A stretch of DNA of 64,000 bases. Origin: Acidobacteriota bacterium. GTDB lineage: Bacteria; Acidobacteriota; Vicinamibacteria; Vicinamibacterales; UBA2999. A program made the translations under genes and the position numbers. Positions 35,901-43,624 of the stretch are shown piece after piece. Under the pieces are notes generated by a model. That model was not told the DNA's origin and ran no database searches. It was given only the letters and a program-made list of their open reading frames with translations. The stretch's first letter is position 1. Each line of letters opens with the position of its first letter. Location: contig JAUSDY010000016.1 in the NCBI GenBank assembly GCA_030650395.1, positions 1-64,000 of the forward strand. The letters run 5' to 3'.

Positions 35901-36447
35901 GCCGATCATCGAGCTGCCGTTCGGCCAAGGCAAGCGTTGGGCGCAGAGCGGCGTCGGCGCCGCCATCCTCGGCGACTGGACCATCTCGTCGATCATCGCG
36001 TTCGAAAGCGGCTTCCCGATGTCGGTCGCGAACAGCTCCAACACGCTGTCGGCGTACGGCTTCCAGGTCCAGCGTCCGAACTTGACGGGATCGTCTCTCG
36101 AAACCACGGGCGGCCGCGAAGAGCGGCTGTATGCCCCCCCGGTGAGCACGAACACGTGGCTGGACCTCGCCGGGTTTGTGCATCCGGGGCTGGCTCTGGG
36201 CACGGCGCCGCGGACCCTCACTGACGCTCGCACGCCCCACCGGAACAACTGGGACTTCGTCGCCAGCAAGGACGTGCGGCTCGGCGGCAGCGTCCGGGCG
36301 CAGGTCCGCCTCGAAGTGTTGAACATCACCAACACCGTGAAGGCGTGGGCGCCGACCACCACGTTTGGCTCGGCGGCCTTCGGCCAGGTCAGGACCCAGC
36401 GCGGGTTCATGCGGCTGACGCAGCTGATGTTTCGCCTCAGTTTCTAG
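32950..36447 (+). CDS. TonB-dependent receptor, Oar-like, with carboxypeptidase-regulatory domain
   Basis: This 1165-residue outer-membrane protein has a signal peptide (1-26, ending TAWAQ), a carboxypeptidase-regulatory-like domain (about 30-110, GLRGAVRDANGVIPGVTVTLLN), a plug domain (about 115-230, VTGESPLIDTS...YLVDGVPVTD) and a 22-strand-type barrel ending MFRLSF. ATG 32950 follows GATTTGGAGGAAAG; the TBDR at 47437 has the same GATTTGGAGGA leader. Substrate unknown, probably a large organic ligand. The 289-base region before it shows hairpin-prone GC-rich DNA but no clear operator. An intrinsic terminator follows. Confidence 0.92.
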   Translation: MRNLVSRWCFLALLLVPLATSTAWAQTFTGGLRGAVRDANGVIPGVTVTLLNEETGASRDAVSNAQGQYNFAAVPPGNYNVKAELTGFKTYENRNLRIAAQQFITLDITLEVGQLQETITVTGESPLIDTSNATGGGVISTEQLSTLPSGGRSAFLFAVTLPTVVASGDPQFNRQQDQTNASLLSLGGGTRRGNNYLVDGVPVTDIRNRASANPSIEALDDVAVQVHQYDAEAGRTGGGTFNVATRSGTNDWHGSGFYQTRPRWGSSNNYFSEKAGVAKPNTYYHLAGGGVGGPIVRNRTFFWYAMEGYGSNTTRNGSLRLPTAREKAGDFSRSTDSSGVPVVVYDPLTGDANGNGRTPFAGNVIPAGRLNPVATKMLSYLPNPTNDVSNGGSNFFSTAEIIDKAMMYSGKADHRFSDSVSLSGYYLYNATDEPCANYLEPGLDGPNRFVDSGDYLLKRRVHILAVNNTWLPSSNTVVTLRAGWTQFIDDDTLTIDFDPAQLGFSSSYIGAMQVKKFPQVGITDYFSLGNSDPSPRNLYSYSANGTISKLVGRHTIKMGVDYRTLGIDTQSFSGGAGVLNFDRRYTSSNPLANGTGGTTPSGNALATMLLGYPSGDPGTLSRILVSEPANYFVRYYGGYFQDDFRVSSRFTINAGLRIEREDGLREEEDRFTVAFDRTLNPGGALGAAGARGGLVYAGVNGAPTQQGNQPAAKFSPRLGFVYSANPKTVLRGGYGIYQAPWNYQFVGGTNYGQVGYSQNTFMVQGQFVPSATLTNPFPAGVVQPRGNSFGALEGVGSNIEFIDQDKKAPYVQQYSIDIVRELPGNMAVGFEYNGATGRQLGLGGSNDGTLNINQLDPRHLSLGAAALNAPVPNPYAGLLPGTNLNGATFSRAQSLRPFPQFGNILMRQNTGGKNQYHAAIFKLDKRMSHGWGGRVNYTYSRMKDNQFGEGNSYSATNGNMANAYDLDAEYSTGLLDVPHKIVFSPIIELPFGQGKRWAQSGVGAAILGDWTISSIIAFESGFPMSVANSSNTLSAYGFQVQRPNLTGSSLETTGGREERLYAPPVSTNTWLDLAGFVHPGLALGTAPRTLTDARTPHRNNWDFVASKDVRLGGSVRAQVRLEVLNITNTVKAWAPTTTFGSAAFGQVRTQRGFMRLTQLMFRLSF

Positions 36448-36546
36448 CGCTGAGGGCTTGAGGGCCTAAGGGCTTGAAAATTGAAGGCCTGGAGAAGTGG
36501 AATTCCCACCGCTCCAGGCCTTTTCTCTTGCTCAAGCCGTCAAGCC
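36448..36546. repeat. GGGCTTGA tandem repeats flanking a terminator
   Basis: GAGGGCTTGA-type units (36451-36478) and reverse-complement CAAGCC units (36532-36546) enclose the terminator hairpin, giving a long fold-back after the TonB receptor. The same octamer family occurs at 38183-38217 and 56010-56085. Confidence 0.75.
36484..36527 (+). terminator. Rho-independent terminator after the TonB receptor
   Basis: An 11-bp stem AAGGCCTGGAG / CTCCAGGCCTT is extended by GTGG/CCAC inside and is followed by TTTTCTCTT. It lies 37 bases past the receptor stop. Confidence 0.85.
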
Positions 36547-36569
36547 CCCACCGCCGCAGTCTCTGCGCT

Positions 36570-36605
36570 TTGACAGGTGTCACTTACAAGTCTAGAATGA
36601 CACAT
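36570..36605 (+). promoter_or_regulatory. Sigma70-type promoter and operator of vapBC, possibly leaderless
   Basis: TTGACA (36570-36575), a 17-base spacer, TAGAAT (36593-36598). The ATG of the antitoxin begins seven bases later, about where transcription should start. GTGTCA (36577-36582) and TGACAC (36598-36603) form an inverted repeat over the spacer and -10, a likely autorepression site. Confidence 0.7.
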
Positions 36606-36815
36606 ATGACCAAAACGCAAGTCTATCTGCGCGACGAGGAGCTCGAGGCGCTGCACGACGTCGCGGAACGCTCGGGTCGAAGCGTCGCCGACCTTGTTCG
36701 TGAGGCCGTCCGGCGCGTATGGCTCCGTCCGGATGCGCAAGGACCCGTCGCCCTCTGGGATGGCCTGCCCTCGCACACCTCCGTCGAGCATGACCGTATC
36801 TACGACGAGCCCTGA
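36606..36815 (+). CDS. VapB-like antitoxin, ribbon-helix-helix
   Basis: This 69-residue protein has a CopG/Arc-type ribbon-helix-helix (TKTQVYLRDEELEALHDVAERSGRSVADLVREAVRRVW) and a toxin-binding C-terminal tail. It would bind the VapC toxin encoded nine bases downstream and repress its own promoter. Start ATG 36606 is set by the promoter position and the family N-terminus; ATG 36597 is an alternative. It lies directly after a terminator, as an independent module. Confidence 0.85.
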   Translation: MTKTQVYLRDEELEALHDVAERSGRSVADLVREAVRRVWLRPDAQGPVALWDGLPSHTSVEHDRIYDEP

Positions 36816-36823
36816 CGCACCGT

Positions 36824-37240
36824 ATGCGGTCGGGTGAGTTGGTCTTCGTCGATACCGGTGCATGGATTGCGCTGGCCTTGACGCGCGACCCGCTGCACCC
36901 GCGGGCTCGCGCGACCTGGGAGCAATTGCTGGGAACCGGTGTCCGGTTTCACACCTCGGTCCCCGTCCTGTTGGAGACTTTCACATTCCTGGACCGCAAC
37001 GCGGCGCGGAAGGTCGCCCTTGCCTGGAAGGATTCGCTGACAACCGTTCCGCGCTTGAAGGTCTTGCCGTCCACCGTCAAGGATCTCGGGCAGGCCTGGT
37101 CGTATTTCGACCGCCCCGACCTTCACAAGCTGTCGGCGGTCGATGCGGTCAGTTTCGTGTTGATGACCGAGCGCCGCATTCGAGTGGCGTTTGCGTTCGA
37201 TTCACACTTCGCGACCGCCGGATTCCGGATGGTGGGCTAG
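36824..37240 (+). CDS. VapC-like toxin, PIN-domain ribonuclease
   Basis: This 138-residue PIN-domain protein has acidic active-site residues D10 (VFVDTGAW), E51 (VPVLLETFTF), D107 (LSAVDAVSFVLM) and D126 (AFAFDSHFATAGF), which bind Mg2+ for RNA cleavage, commonly of tRNA or rRNA. It is paired with the upstream antitoxin and ends 22 bases before the next gene. The full catalytic set suggests it is active. Confidence 0.88.
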   Translation: MRSGELVFVDTGAWIALALTRDPLHPRARATWEQLLGTGVRFHTSVPVLLETFTFLDRNAARKVALAWKDSLTTVPRLKVLPSTVKDLGQAWSYFDRPDLHKLSAVDAVSFVLMTERRIRVAFAFDSHFATAGFRMVG

Positions 37241-37262
37241 TCACTGTAGTACTCTGCCGCCG

Positions 37263-38882
37263 ATGACCCGTTTCGCTCTGGCGCTGCTGGTGGCGGCGGC
37301 GACGCAATCCGGCGCGCCGGTGGGCCGAGTCGTGTTTCCCAACTCAGGTAGTCCGAAAGCGCAGGCCGATTTCCTGCGCGGCGTGGCCTGGCTGCACAGC
37401 TTCAGTTACGAAGACGCCATCGACGCCTTCCGCGCGGCGCAGAAGATCGATCCCAGTTTCGCGATGGCGTACTGGGGCGAGGCGCTGAGCTTCAGTCAGC
37501 CGCTCTGGTTCTACGAGGAAGTGCCGCAAGCGCGCGCCGCGCTTGCGAAGTTGGCGCCGACACCGGAGGCGCGCCTGGCAAAGGCCGCCTCACCGCGGGA
37601 GCAGGGGTTTCTGCGCGCGGCCGGGGCGTTGTTCGGCTCGGGCGACACTTTGGCACGCGCGGCGGCCTACGCGCAGGCCATGGCCACAGTCGCGACCGAC
37701 CATCCCGCCGACGATGAGGCGCAGACCTTCTACGCGTTGGCGCTGCTCGGCACGCTGCCTCGCGGCGACGCCTCCTTGCCGTTGCGGCGGCAGGCCGGCG
37801 CGATCGCCGAGCGCGTGTTTGCGCGCAGTCCCAATCACCCTGGCGCCGCGCACTACATCCTGCATGCCTACGACCACGTCAGCCTCGCGCCGAAAGGCCT
37901 CGCGGCCGCGCGCGCGTACGCGAAGATCGCGCCCGCGGCCAGCCACGCCCTTCACATGCCGGCTCACGCCTTCCTGCAGCTCGGGTTGTGGGATGAAGCC
38001 GCGTCGGCGGATCAGGCCTCGTGGAATGCCTCGATCGCCTGGGCGAAACGCCGCGGTTTGCCGATCAGCAGCCGCGACTTTCACAGCTTGTCGTGGCTGC
38101 AGTATGAGTGGACGCAGCAGGGCCGGTTCTCGAAGACCAAAGAGGCGCTCGCCTTCGTGAACGAAGCGATGAAGGTGCCGGCAAGCCCCCAAGTCCTCAA
38201 GCCCTCAAGCCCTCAACATTCCGCAGGCCACGCCTATGGCGAGAGTGAAATTGGGCGAGCCAGTGGCGTGGACGCGTTGCGCAACGATCGCGGCTCGATG
38301 CGCGCGCGCTACATCATCGAGAGCGAGCGCTGGAGCGAGATGAAGGGGCAGGGCACCTTCGATAACATCGAGGAGCTGTTCGCGCTGGGATTGAGCGCGG
38401 TCAACCTGGCCGATGCGCCGAGGGTCCGATCCACCATCGACCAATTGCGAAAAGCAGCAGGCCCTGATCAGTCGGCGGAGCTCCGCGAGCAGGCGGAGGT
38501 CATGCTGCGGGAAATGGAAGCACTCGATCTGTTTGCGCAGGGCCGTCATGCCGACGCGTTCGCGATGATGGATCGCGCCGCTGCACTGCAGGCCCGGATG
38601 CCCAAGCCGATCGGCCGGCCGTTTCCCGTCAAGGGCGCCGACGAGTTATACGGCGAGTTGTTGCTGCAGGCCGGGCGCGCCAAGGAAGCGGTGCTGTGGT
38701 TCGATCGCGCGCTGGCCCGCACGCCGAACCGCAGCAGGGCAGTATTGGGACTTGCCCGGGCCTACCGCAATTCCGGCGACGCTGTTTCCGCGCGAGCCGC
38801 CTACAAACGTTTTCTGGCCAACTGGCGTCTCGCCGACGCAGGTTTACCAGAGGTTTCCGAGGCACAGCAGGCGCTCCGCTAG
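37263..38882 (+). CDS. Secreted TPR-repeat protein with in-frame repeat insertion
   Basis: This 539-residue protein has a short N-terminal hydrophobic segment (MTRFALALLVAAATQSG), probably a weak signal peptide, and then tetratricopeptide-like helices (for example YEDAIDAFRAAQKIDPSFAMAYWGEAL and AKEAVLWFDRALARTPNRSRAVLGLARAY). Residues about 307-318 (ASPQVLKPSSPQ) are encoded by CCCTCAAG tandem repeats of the intergenic type. It probably mediates protein contacts; partner unknown. It begins just after vapC but has its own leader. Confidence 0.78.
   Translation: MTRFALALLVAAATQSGAPVGRVVFPNSGSPKAQADFLRGVAWLHSFSYEDAIDAFRAAQKIDPSFAMAYWGEALSFSQPLWFYEEVPQARAALAKLAPTPEARLAKAASPREQGFLRAAGALFGSGDTLARAAAYAQAMATVATDHPADDEAQTFYALALLGTLPRGDASLPLRRQAGAIAERVFARSPNHPGAAHYILHAYDHVSLAPKGLAAARAYAKIAPAASHALHMPAHAFLQLGLWDEAASADQASWNASIAWAKRRGLPISSRDFHSLSWLQYEWTQQGRFSKTKEALAFVNEAMKVPASPQVLKPSSPQHSAGHAYGESEIGRASGVDALRNDRGSMRARYIIESERWSEMKGQGTFDNIEELFALGLSAVNLADAPRVRSTIDQLRKAAGPDQSAELREQAEVMLREMEALDLFAQGRHADAFAMMDRAAALQARMPKPIGRPFPVKGADELYGELLLQAGRAKEAVLWFDRALARTPNRSRAVLGLARAYRNSGDAVSARAAYKRFLANWRLADAGLPEVSEAQQALR
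38183..38217. repeat. CCCTCAAG tandem repeat inside a coding sequence
   Basis: Four imperfect CAAGCCCT/CAAGTCCT units of the same type (opposite orientation) as the intergenic repeat at 36451-36478, translated in frame in the TPR gene. Confidence 0.8.
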
Positions 38883-38886
38883 CCTG

Positions 38887-39076
38887 TATCTGTTGATCTG
38901 TTGAGGTTGTGAGCGGTTGATCGATCTTTTGATCTGATCATCTTGTGAGCGGTTGATCGATCTATTGAGCTAGTGCGCCACCGGTGAGATCAGCAGATCG
39001 AAGATCGAGAGATCAACCGCTCAAAAGATCAACCGATCGATCACCAGCTCACCACGTCAACAGATCACAAGATCTG
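38887..39076. repeat. GTTGATC-rich inverted tandem array between convergent genes
   Basis: Units such as GAGCGGTTGATCGATCT repeat twice in the left half and their reverse complements in the right half, meeting near 38980. The whole 194-base gap is this structure. Confidence 0.82.
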
Positions 39077-40258
39077 TCATACCTCGTCGACCTTGACCTG
39101 GCGCATGTAATACCCGGTTTCGAGGCGGCGTTGAGGGACTGACGGATCGGCGACCTTCAATGCGATGTCGTAGGTGCCGGGCGCCGACGGCTTCCAGCGG
39201 TACTCCCACAACGACCACATCGCGTGCGTCTTCGGCGTCGGGCACACCGTAAACGGCACGAACTCATCGTCTTTTCTGAAGCGAATCGCGAGCCGATCGA
39301 CCGGCCTGGTGCCGCCCCACACGATGCCGACGATCCGGTACTCGAGGCCGGCCGGCGTCTTGCGCTTCTCGACCCGCACCGCGGTAGCCGCCGTCTGGAT
39401 ATCGGCGGGCGCGTAGTCGCGGGCGAGCTTGTGCGGTTCGGTTTGGTGGGTGCGCCCCGCAAACTCCACCATCTGCGTCGTCGCGGGTTCATCGGGGCCG
39501 ACCAGCCGGATTTCGTTCACCCACTTGATCCAGGAACAGCCATACCAGCCCGGTATCGCGAGGCGCACGGGTTTGCCGTGATCGGCCGGCACCGGCTCGC
39601 CGTTCATCCGCACCGCGAGGAACGCCCCGAGCTTGTCGACAGAGGCGAGCGGAAGGACCCAGCTGGCGCCGACGATCGAGCGTTGGGAGTTCTGGCCGAT
39701 GTGATCGAAGCCGCTGACCAGCACGCCGGTCGCATCCTTCGACGGCTTGAGCCGGGCGACGACCTCGGCCAGCGGAATGCCGTTCCACTCGGCCACGCTC
39801 ATCAGGCCGAAGTTCGAGGGGTTGCCGTTGCCCGAGCATTCGAACAGGTGCGGCCCCATCTTCTTCGAGCTACGCATCAAGTCGTCGAGCACGAGCGTGC
39901 CGTCCTTGGCGAGCAGCCCGGAGGCGGCGATCGTCCACGGGCCTTGATGCGCCGCAGCCGCGGCCGGGATCTCGGTGCGAATGTAGGCCAGCTCGTTTGG
40001 CGTGATCAGCGTGTTGGGCTCGAGGATCGAAAGATCCGTGATGAGCCGGGCATCGAGTCTCGCGCCGCTGATCTTCTGCCCGAACGGCTGCACCTGCGAG
40101 CGACCCCTGAACAGCGGCAGCGTGCCGACCAGCTCGCCGGCCGGCGCGGCGCACGGCACAGCGGCGGCCAGCCGGGCCAGGATCTCGCCCGGATCGGCCA
40201 GCGTCGCGGCTCCGGCAGCGGCCAGCGTGCCGAGGACCTGTCGTCGCGAAGGATTCAT
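39077..40258 (-). CDS. Sulfite-oxidase-family molybdopterin oxidoreductase (Tat-exported)
   Basis: This 393-residue enzyme has a twin-arginine signal (NPSRRQVLGTLAAAGAATLA), the Moco domain with the molybdenum-ligating cysteine C141 (HLFECSGNGNPS), and a C-terminal Mo-co dimerisation Ig-like domain (about 280-390, YRIVGIVWGGTRPVDRL, APGTYDIALKVADPS). There is no heme domain, so an external cytochrome must accept electrons. ATG 40258 is used because the upstream extension is repeat-derived. The divergent VWFA gene starts only 20 bases away. Confidence 0.92.
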   Translation of the reverse strand: MNPSRRQVLGTLAAAGAATLADPGEILARLAAAVPCAAPAGELVGTLPLFRGRSQVQPFGQKISGARLDARLITDLSILEPNTLITPNELAYIRTEIPAAAAAHQGPWTIAASGLLAKDGTLVLDDLMRSSKKMGPHLFECSGNGNPSNFGLMSVAEWNGIPLAEVVARLKPSKDATGVLVSGFDHIGQNSQRSIVGASWVLPLASVDKLGAFLAVRMNGEPVPADHGKPVRLAIPGWYGCSWIKWVNEIRLVGPDEPATTQMVEFAGRTHQTEPHKLARDYAPADIQTAATAVRVEKRKTPAGLEYRIVGIVWGGTRPVDRLAIRFRKDDEFVPFTVCPTPKTHAMWSLWEYRWKPSAPGTYDIALKVADPSVPQRRLETGYYMRQVKVDEV

Positions 40259-40278
40259 GACGACATTATACTGACGGG

Positions 40279-41529
40279 ATGCGATTTGGTTTTGCCTTGT
40301 GCCTTCTGCCTTGTGCCTTCCTGGGGGCACAAGCCCCAGCGACGCCGCCGCAGCCGACGTTCCGTGCCGGCGTGACGCTGGTCACGACCGACGTGATCGC
40401 GCGTGACGATCGCGGCCAGTTCGTCTCGGACCTGACCAAAGACAGTTTCACGGTGCTCGAGGACGGGCAGCCGCAGACCATCCAGTCCTTCATCCTGGTC
40501 CAGGGCGGCCGCACCTTCAACCTGCTCGCACCGCCATCCGCAACGGCGGCGCCGGAGGGCATCATCCTGCCGCAGGCGCGGCCCCGCACCAGCGACACGG
40601 GCGGCCGCGTATTTCTGATTCTCGTCGACGACCTGCACTTCGAACCCGAGCTGACGCCACACGTGCGCAAGCTGATTCAGACGATCACCGATACGCTGCT
40701 GCACGAGGGCGACCTCGCGGCGGTCGTGTCGACTGGGCCGTCGTTCATCGAGGTCGGCCTCACCTACGATCGTAAACTGGTCGCCGAGGCCGCGAACAAG
40801 GTGCGCGGGTCTGGCTACCTGCCGTCGGAGATCTTCAAGCTGATGGAGAACTCGCAGGGGCCGGGCGATGTCCGCAACAAGGCGCAAATGGCGTTCCATA
40901 CCGCCTACAACATCCTGGCGGATCTCGAGAAGGTGCCCAATCGGCGCAAGGCCGTGATCTATATCAGTACGGGCTATGACTTCGATCCGTTCGCCGAGGG
41001 CCGCAACAGCCGCGATCGGGTGATGGGCGGCCGCTTCTCGGATCCGATGCGGCTCCTGATCGATGAAGACAACCCGTACTTCTCGATGGGCCGCGTGACC
41101 GCCGACATCGACCTGTATCGGCTGACGCGCGAGCTGACGCTCTCCGCCAATCGCGCCAACGCCTCGATCTACACGATCGATCCGCGCGGCCTCGCCGGCA
41201 CGCTGGACGCGGGGCAGTACGTTGATCAGAGCGAGTGGCGCACCTACATTCAAAAGACCACAAGCACGCTGAAGTATCTGTCTGAGGAAACCGGTGGGTT
41301 CGCGATCGTGGACACGAACGACTTCGCCGCCGCGCTGAAGCGGGTCGATGCGGAAACCAGCGACTATTACGTGCTCGGCTTCTACTCCAGCAATCCCGAT
41401 CCGGCAAGGCGCACGCGCATGTTGGAAGTGAAGGTTGATCGGCCGAATGTCTCCGTCGCGGCACGCCGGGCCTACTCGCTCAGGACCGACGGCAAGCCTC
41501 CGGCACCGCTGCCGCTCAAGAAGAAGTAG
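40279..41529 (+). CDS. VWFA-related acidobacterial domain protein
   Basis: This 416-residue exported protein has a signal peptide (cut after FLGAQA) and a von Willebrand A-like domain typical of acidobacterial proteins (FRAGVTLVTTDVIARDDRGQFVSDL, DSFTVLEDGQPQTI, RVFLILVDDLHFEP, ADYYVLGFYS-like YYVLGFYSSNPD). Its role is unknown; adhesion or complex assembly is inferred from the fold. The signal peptide is encoded by four TTxTGCC heptamers (40290-40317). Its stop TAG is the start of a palindrome shared with the convergent gene. Confidence 0.9.
   Translation: MRFGFALCLLPCAFLGAQAPATPPQPTFRAGVTLVTTDVIARDDRGQFVSDLTKDSFTVLEDGQPQTIQSFILVQGGRTFNLLAPPSATAAPEGIILPQARPRTSDTGGRVFLILVDDLHFEPELTPHVRKLIQTITDTLLHEGDLAAVVSTGPSFIEVGLTYDRKLVAEAANKVRGSGYLPSEIFKLMENSQGPGDVRNKAQMAFHTAYNILADLEKVPNRRKAVIYISTGYDFDPFAEGRNSRDRVMGGRFSDPMRLLIDEDNPYFSMGRVTADIDLYRLTRELTLSANRANASIYTIDPRGLAGTLDAGQYVDQSEWRTYIQKTTSTLKYLSEETGGFAIVDTNDFAAALKRVDAETSDYYVLGFYSSNPDPARRTRMLEVKVDRPNVSVAARRAYSLRTDGKPPAPLPLKKK
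40290..40317. repeat. Heptamer array encoding a signal peptide
   Basis: TTTTGCC, TTGTGCC, TTCTGCC, TTGTGCC in tandem, the same unit family as at 11735-11837. They encode FALCLLPCA of the VWFA protein leader. Confidence 0.82.
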
Positions 41530-41547
41530 CCCCGCCTTAAGGCGGGG
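41526..41547. repeat. GTAG + CCCCGCC-TTAA-GGCGGGG palindrome at convergent gene ends
   Basis: The perfect 18-bp palindrome at 41530-41547 directly follows the TAG of the VWFA gene. Its centre holds the TAA (41539-41537, minus) of the convergent gene. Confidence 0.85.
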
Positions 41548-43543
41548 CGGCAGGCAGTTGCCGCGCCATGCCCAACCATTCAGCCGTAAGCGCCGAGTGC
41601 GGCCCCTGCGCGTCGATGTAGCGTGGTGCTTCCGCGAGGAAGCGCGCGCGGCGATCGCCGTTGCCGTTCACGAAGTCAGCATAGAGCGCATGGAGCAGGA
41701 GCCATCGCGCGTCCAGATCGCCGGGATGGCGGGCGAGCCGCGCGTCGAGCGCGACGATGGCGTCGCCCTCGCGCCGCGTCGCGATCCGTGTGGCGGCTAG
41801 CACCCGCGTCCACTCCTCATCATCCTCGCTGCCAGCGGCAGGAACCGCTTCGGCAGCGCCTTTCGGGTCGCCGCGACGGAGATAGGCGTCGGCCAGGAAC
41901 GGCGACAGCATGGCCGGCGGCAACCCGGCGCTTCGCGCCGCCTCCCAGGCGTCGATGGCGTCCTGGTCGCGGTTTTGCATCGCGCGCGCGACGCCAATGA
42001 GGAATTGGTCGGGCGCCGCGGCCGCGCCCGACTCCAGCGCGCGTTGGAACTGTCGGAGCGCGCCGAAGTCCCCGACCGACACCAGCGCCAGGCCGGTCAA
42101 CATCGCGCGAACGCCCTGTTCGTGGGCGGGCACGCGGTCCTCGACCAGCAGATCGACGAACCGGCCGGCGCGGGCCGCGGCGATCGCCCTGGCCAGCCCC
42201 GGTGACGACGCTGCCGGTGCCAGTCGATCGAGCAGCTCGGCGACAATTGCCGGCTGCAGCGCGGCGGCGCGATCGAAGCGGCGGCCGAGTGGCGGCGCCT
42301 CGGCGAGGAGACCGGCCGGAGTGCCGGCAACGGTAAACGCGGTGCTACCCGCGATGACCGTCGAGGACAGCCTGTCCTCGGCCGTGATCAGCAACCGGTA
42401 CTCCCCCCGGCGCAGCGACGCGAGCGGCACGGACATCGCGGCGATCACCGGATGCCCGAGCCGGACGTCGAAGTCGGCCGGGAGCGTCGTCGCGTTGTAG
42501 GTGAGCGGCGACAGCGACGCGACCGGTTCCTCGCGCGCGCCCACGAGGCGGACGATCCGTGAGTTCACCTGCAGGTCGGGCTTGCCCGATCCGGAGGGCA
42601 TCGGGTTCACGAGCTGGAACGCTACCGCCAGCCGCTCGTTCGGCGTGAACACCGTGTCGCGCGCCGGGACGATCTCCGTGGGCCCGATGGTGTACGGATG
42701 AGCGCGTTGCTCGAGCGCGGTATAGGGTGTCTCCCTCACGCCGATCCTGTCGGCGACGATGATGCTGCTCAGTCCAAGTTCGGTCGCCGCCGCCGGCGCC
42801 AGTTGGAGCGATCGGCGCGCGACGTGGATCCGCGCCTTGGCCGCTGGTTGCGCGGCGTCGCTCCAGGCCACGAACAGATCGTAGGTGCCGGGCCCTGCCG
42901 TGAGCGCGCGCTGGATCGCCCGCGTGCCGTCCGCGAACCCTGCCGCCGACGCGATCTCGAAATCCTCGAAAGGCAGACGGTCGGACGGCGAAGCGCCGAC
43001 CCCCTCGAGCGCCTCCCGGCGGCGTTTCTCCTCGTCCTCCCGCCGCTGGCGCGAGCGTTCGCGCTCGAGTTCCATGATCTTCAGATCCGGCGAGCCGACG
43101 GAATTGACGCCACCTCGCGTGACGTTGGCGCCCATGGCCGGCATATCGCCGATCGCCATGCCGCGTCGCGGCAGCATCCGCGGGTCCGTCCGCGATCCCT
43201 GCAGCCACTCGCGCACCGTCGATCGTTCCGTGACCGTGGTCACGCCAGCGGCGGTGGCCGTCGCCAGGCGGACATACAGCACGATCGAACTCGGCGGCAA
43301 GGTGTCTGGCGGCGGCGTGATGGAAAAGGCGACGTAATGGGATCCATCGGAAGCGCGCAACACGTGAAGCAGCCACGTCTGATCGGAGGCCGCCGGCGTG
43401 CCGGCGGCGCGATCAACCGCGGTGACCAGCGCTTGGAGGAGATCGCGTTGTTGCCGCGTGAGGTTCGGCGCCGCGGCCGGTTGCGCCGCCGCCTGCCCGC
43501 AGAGACAAGTCGTGACAACCGCCGCCGCGAGTCGAATCTTCAT
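41537..43543 (-). CDS. Exported TPR-like hypothetical protein
   Basis: This 668-residue protein has a signal peptide (MKIRLAAAVVTTCLCGQAAAQ), an N-terminal domain with beta-strand character (about 50-120), a charged coiled coil (about 158-182, LERERSRQRREDEEKRRREAL), a central beta-rich GWxTD-like region (about 190-420), and helical repeats at the C-terminus (about 440-668, TPR-like). It resembles acidobacterial proteins of unknown function. It is divergent to the CBM9/DUF5916 gene with 81 bases between starts. Confidence 0.75.
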   Translation of the reverse strand: MKIRLAAAVVTTCLCGQAAAQPAAAPNLTRQQRDLLQALVTAVDRAAGTPAASDQTWLLHVLRASDGSHYVAFSITPPPDTLPPSSIVLYVRLATATAAGVTTVTERSTVREWLQGSRTDPRMLPRRGMAIGDMPAMGANVTRGGVNSVGSPDLKIMELERERSRQRREDEEKRRREALEGVGASPSDRLPFEDFEIASAAGFADGTRAIQRALTAGPGTYDLFVAWSDAAQPAAKARIHVARRSLQLAPAAATELGLSSIIVADRIGVRETPYTALEQRAHPYTIGPTEIVPARDTVFTPNERLAVAFQLVNPMPSGSGKPDLQVNSRIVRLVGAREEPVASLSPLTYNATTLPADFDVRLGHPVIAAMSVPLASLRRGEYRLLITAEDRLSSTVIAGSTAFTVAGTPAGLLAEAPPLGRRFDRAAALQPAIVAELLDRLAPAASSPGLARAIAAARAGRFVDLLVEDRVPAHEQGVRAMLTGLALVSVGDFGALRQFQRALESGAAAAPDQFLIGVARAMQNRDQDAIDAWEAARSAGLPPAMLSPFLADAYLRRGDPKGAAEAVPAAGSEDDEEWTRVLAATRIATRREGDAIVALDARLARHPGDLDARWLLLHALYADFVNGNGDRRARFLAEAPRYIDAQGPHSALTAEWLGMARQLPAAPP

Positions 43544-43567
43544 GACCTCACCTCGGATCTCACTCGC

Positions 43568-43596
43568 TTGTCTCGACTGTGCACCTCAAGTACACT
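43568..43596 (+). promoter_or_regulatory. Possible promoter of the CBM9/DUF5916 gene
   Basis: TTGTCT, a 17-base spacer and TACACT lie about 29 bases before the ATG at 43625 in the divergent region. Four of six bases match in each box, so this is a weak prediction. Confidence 0.35.
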
Positions 43597-43624
43597 TTGT
43601 CGCGATTATCCATTATTCAAACCC

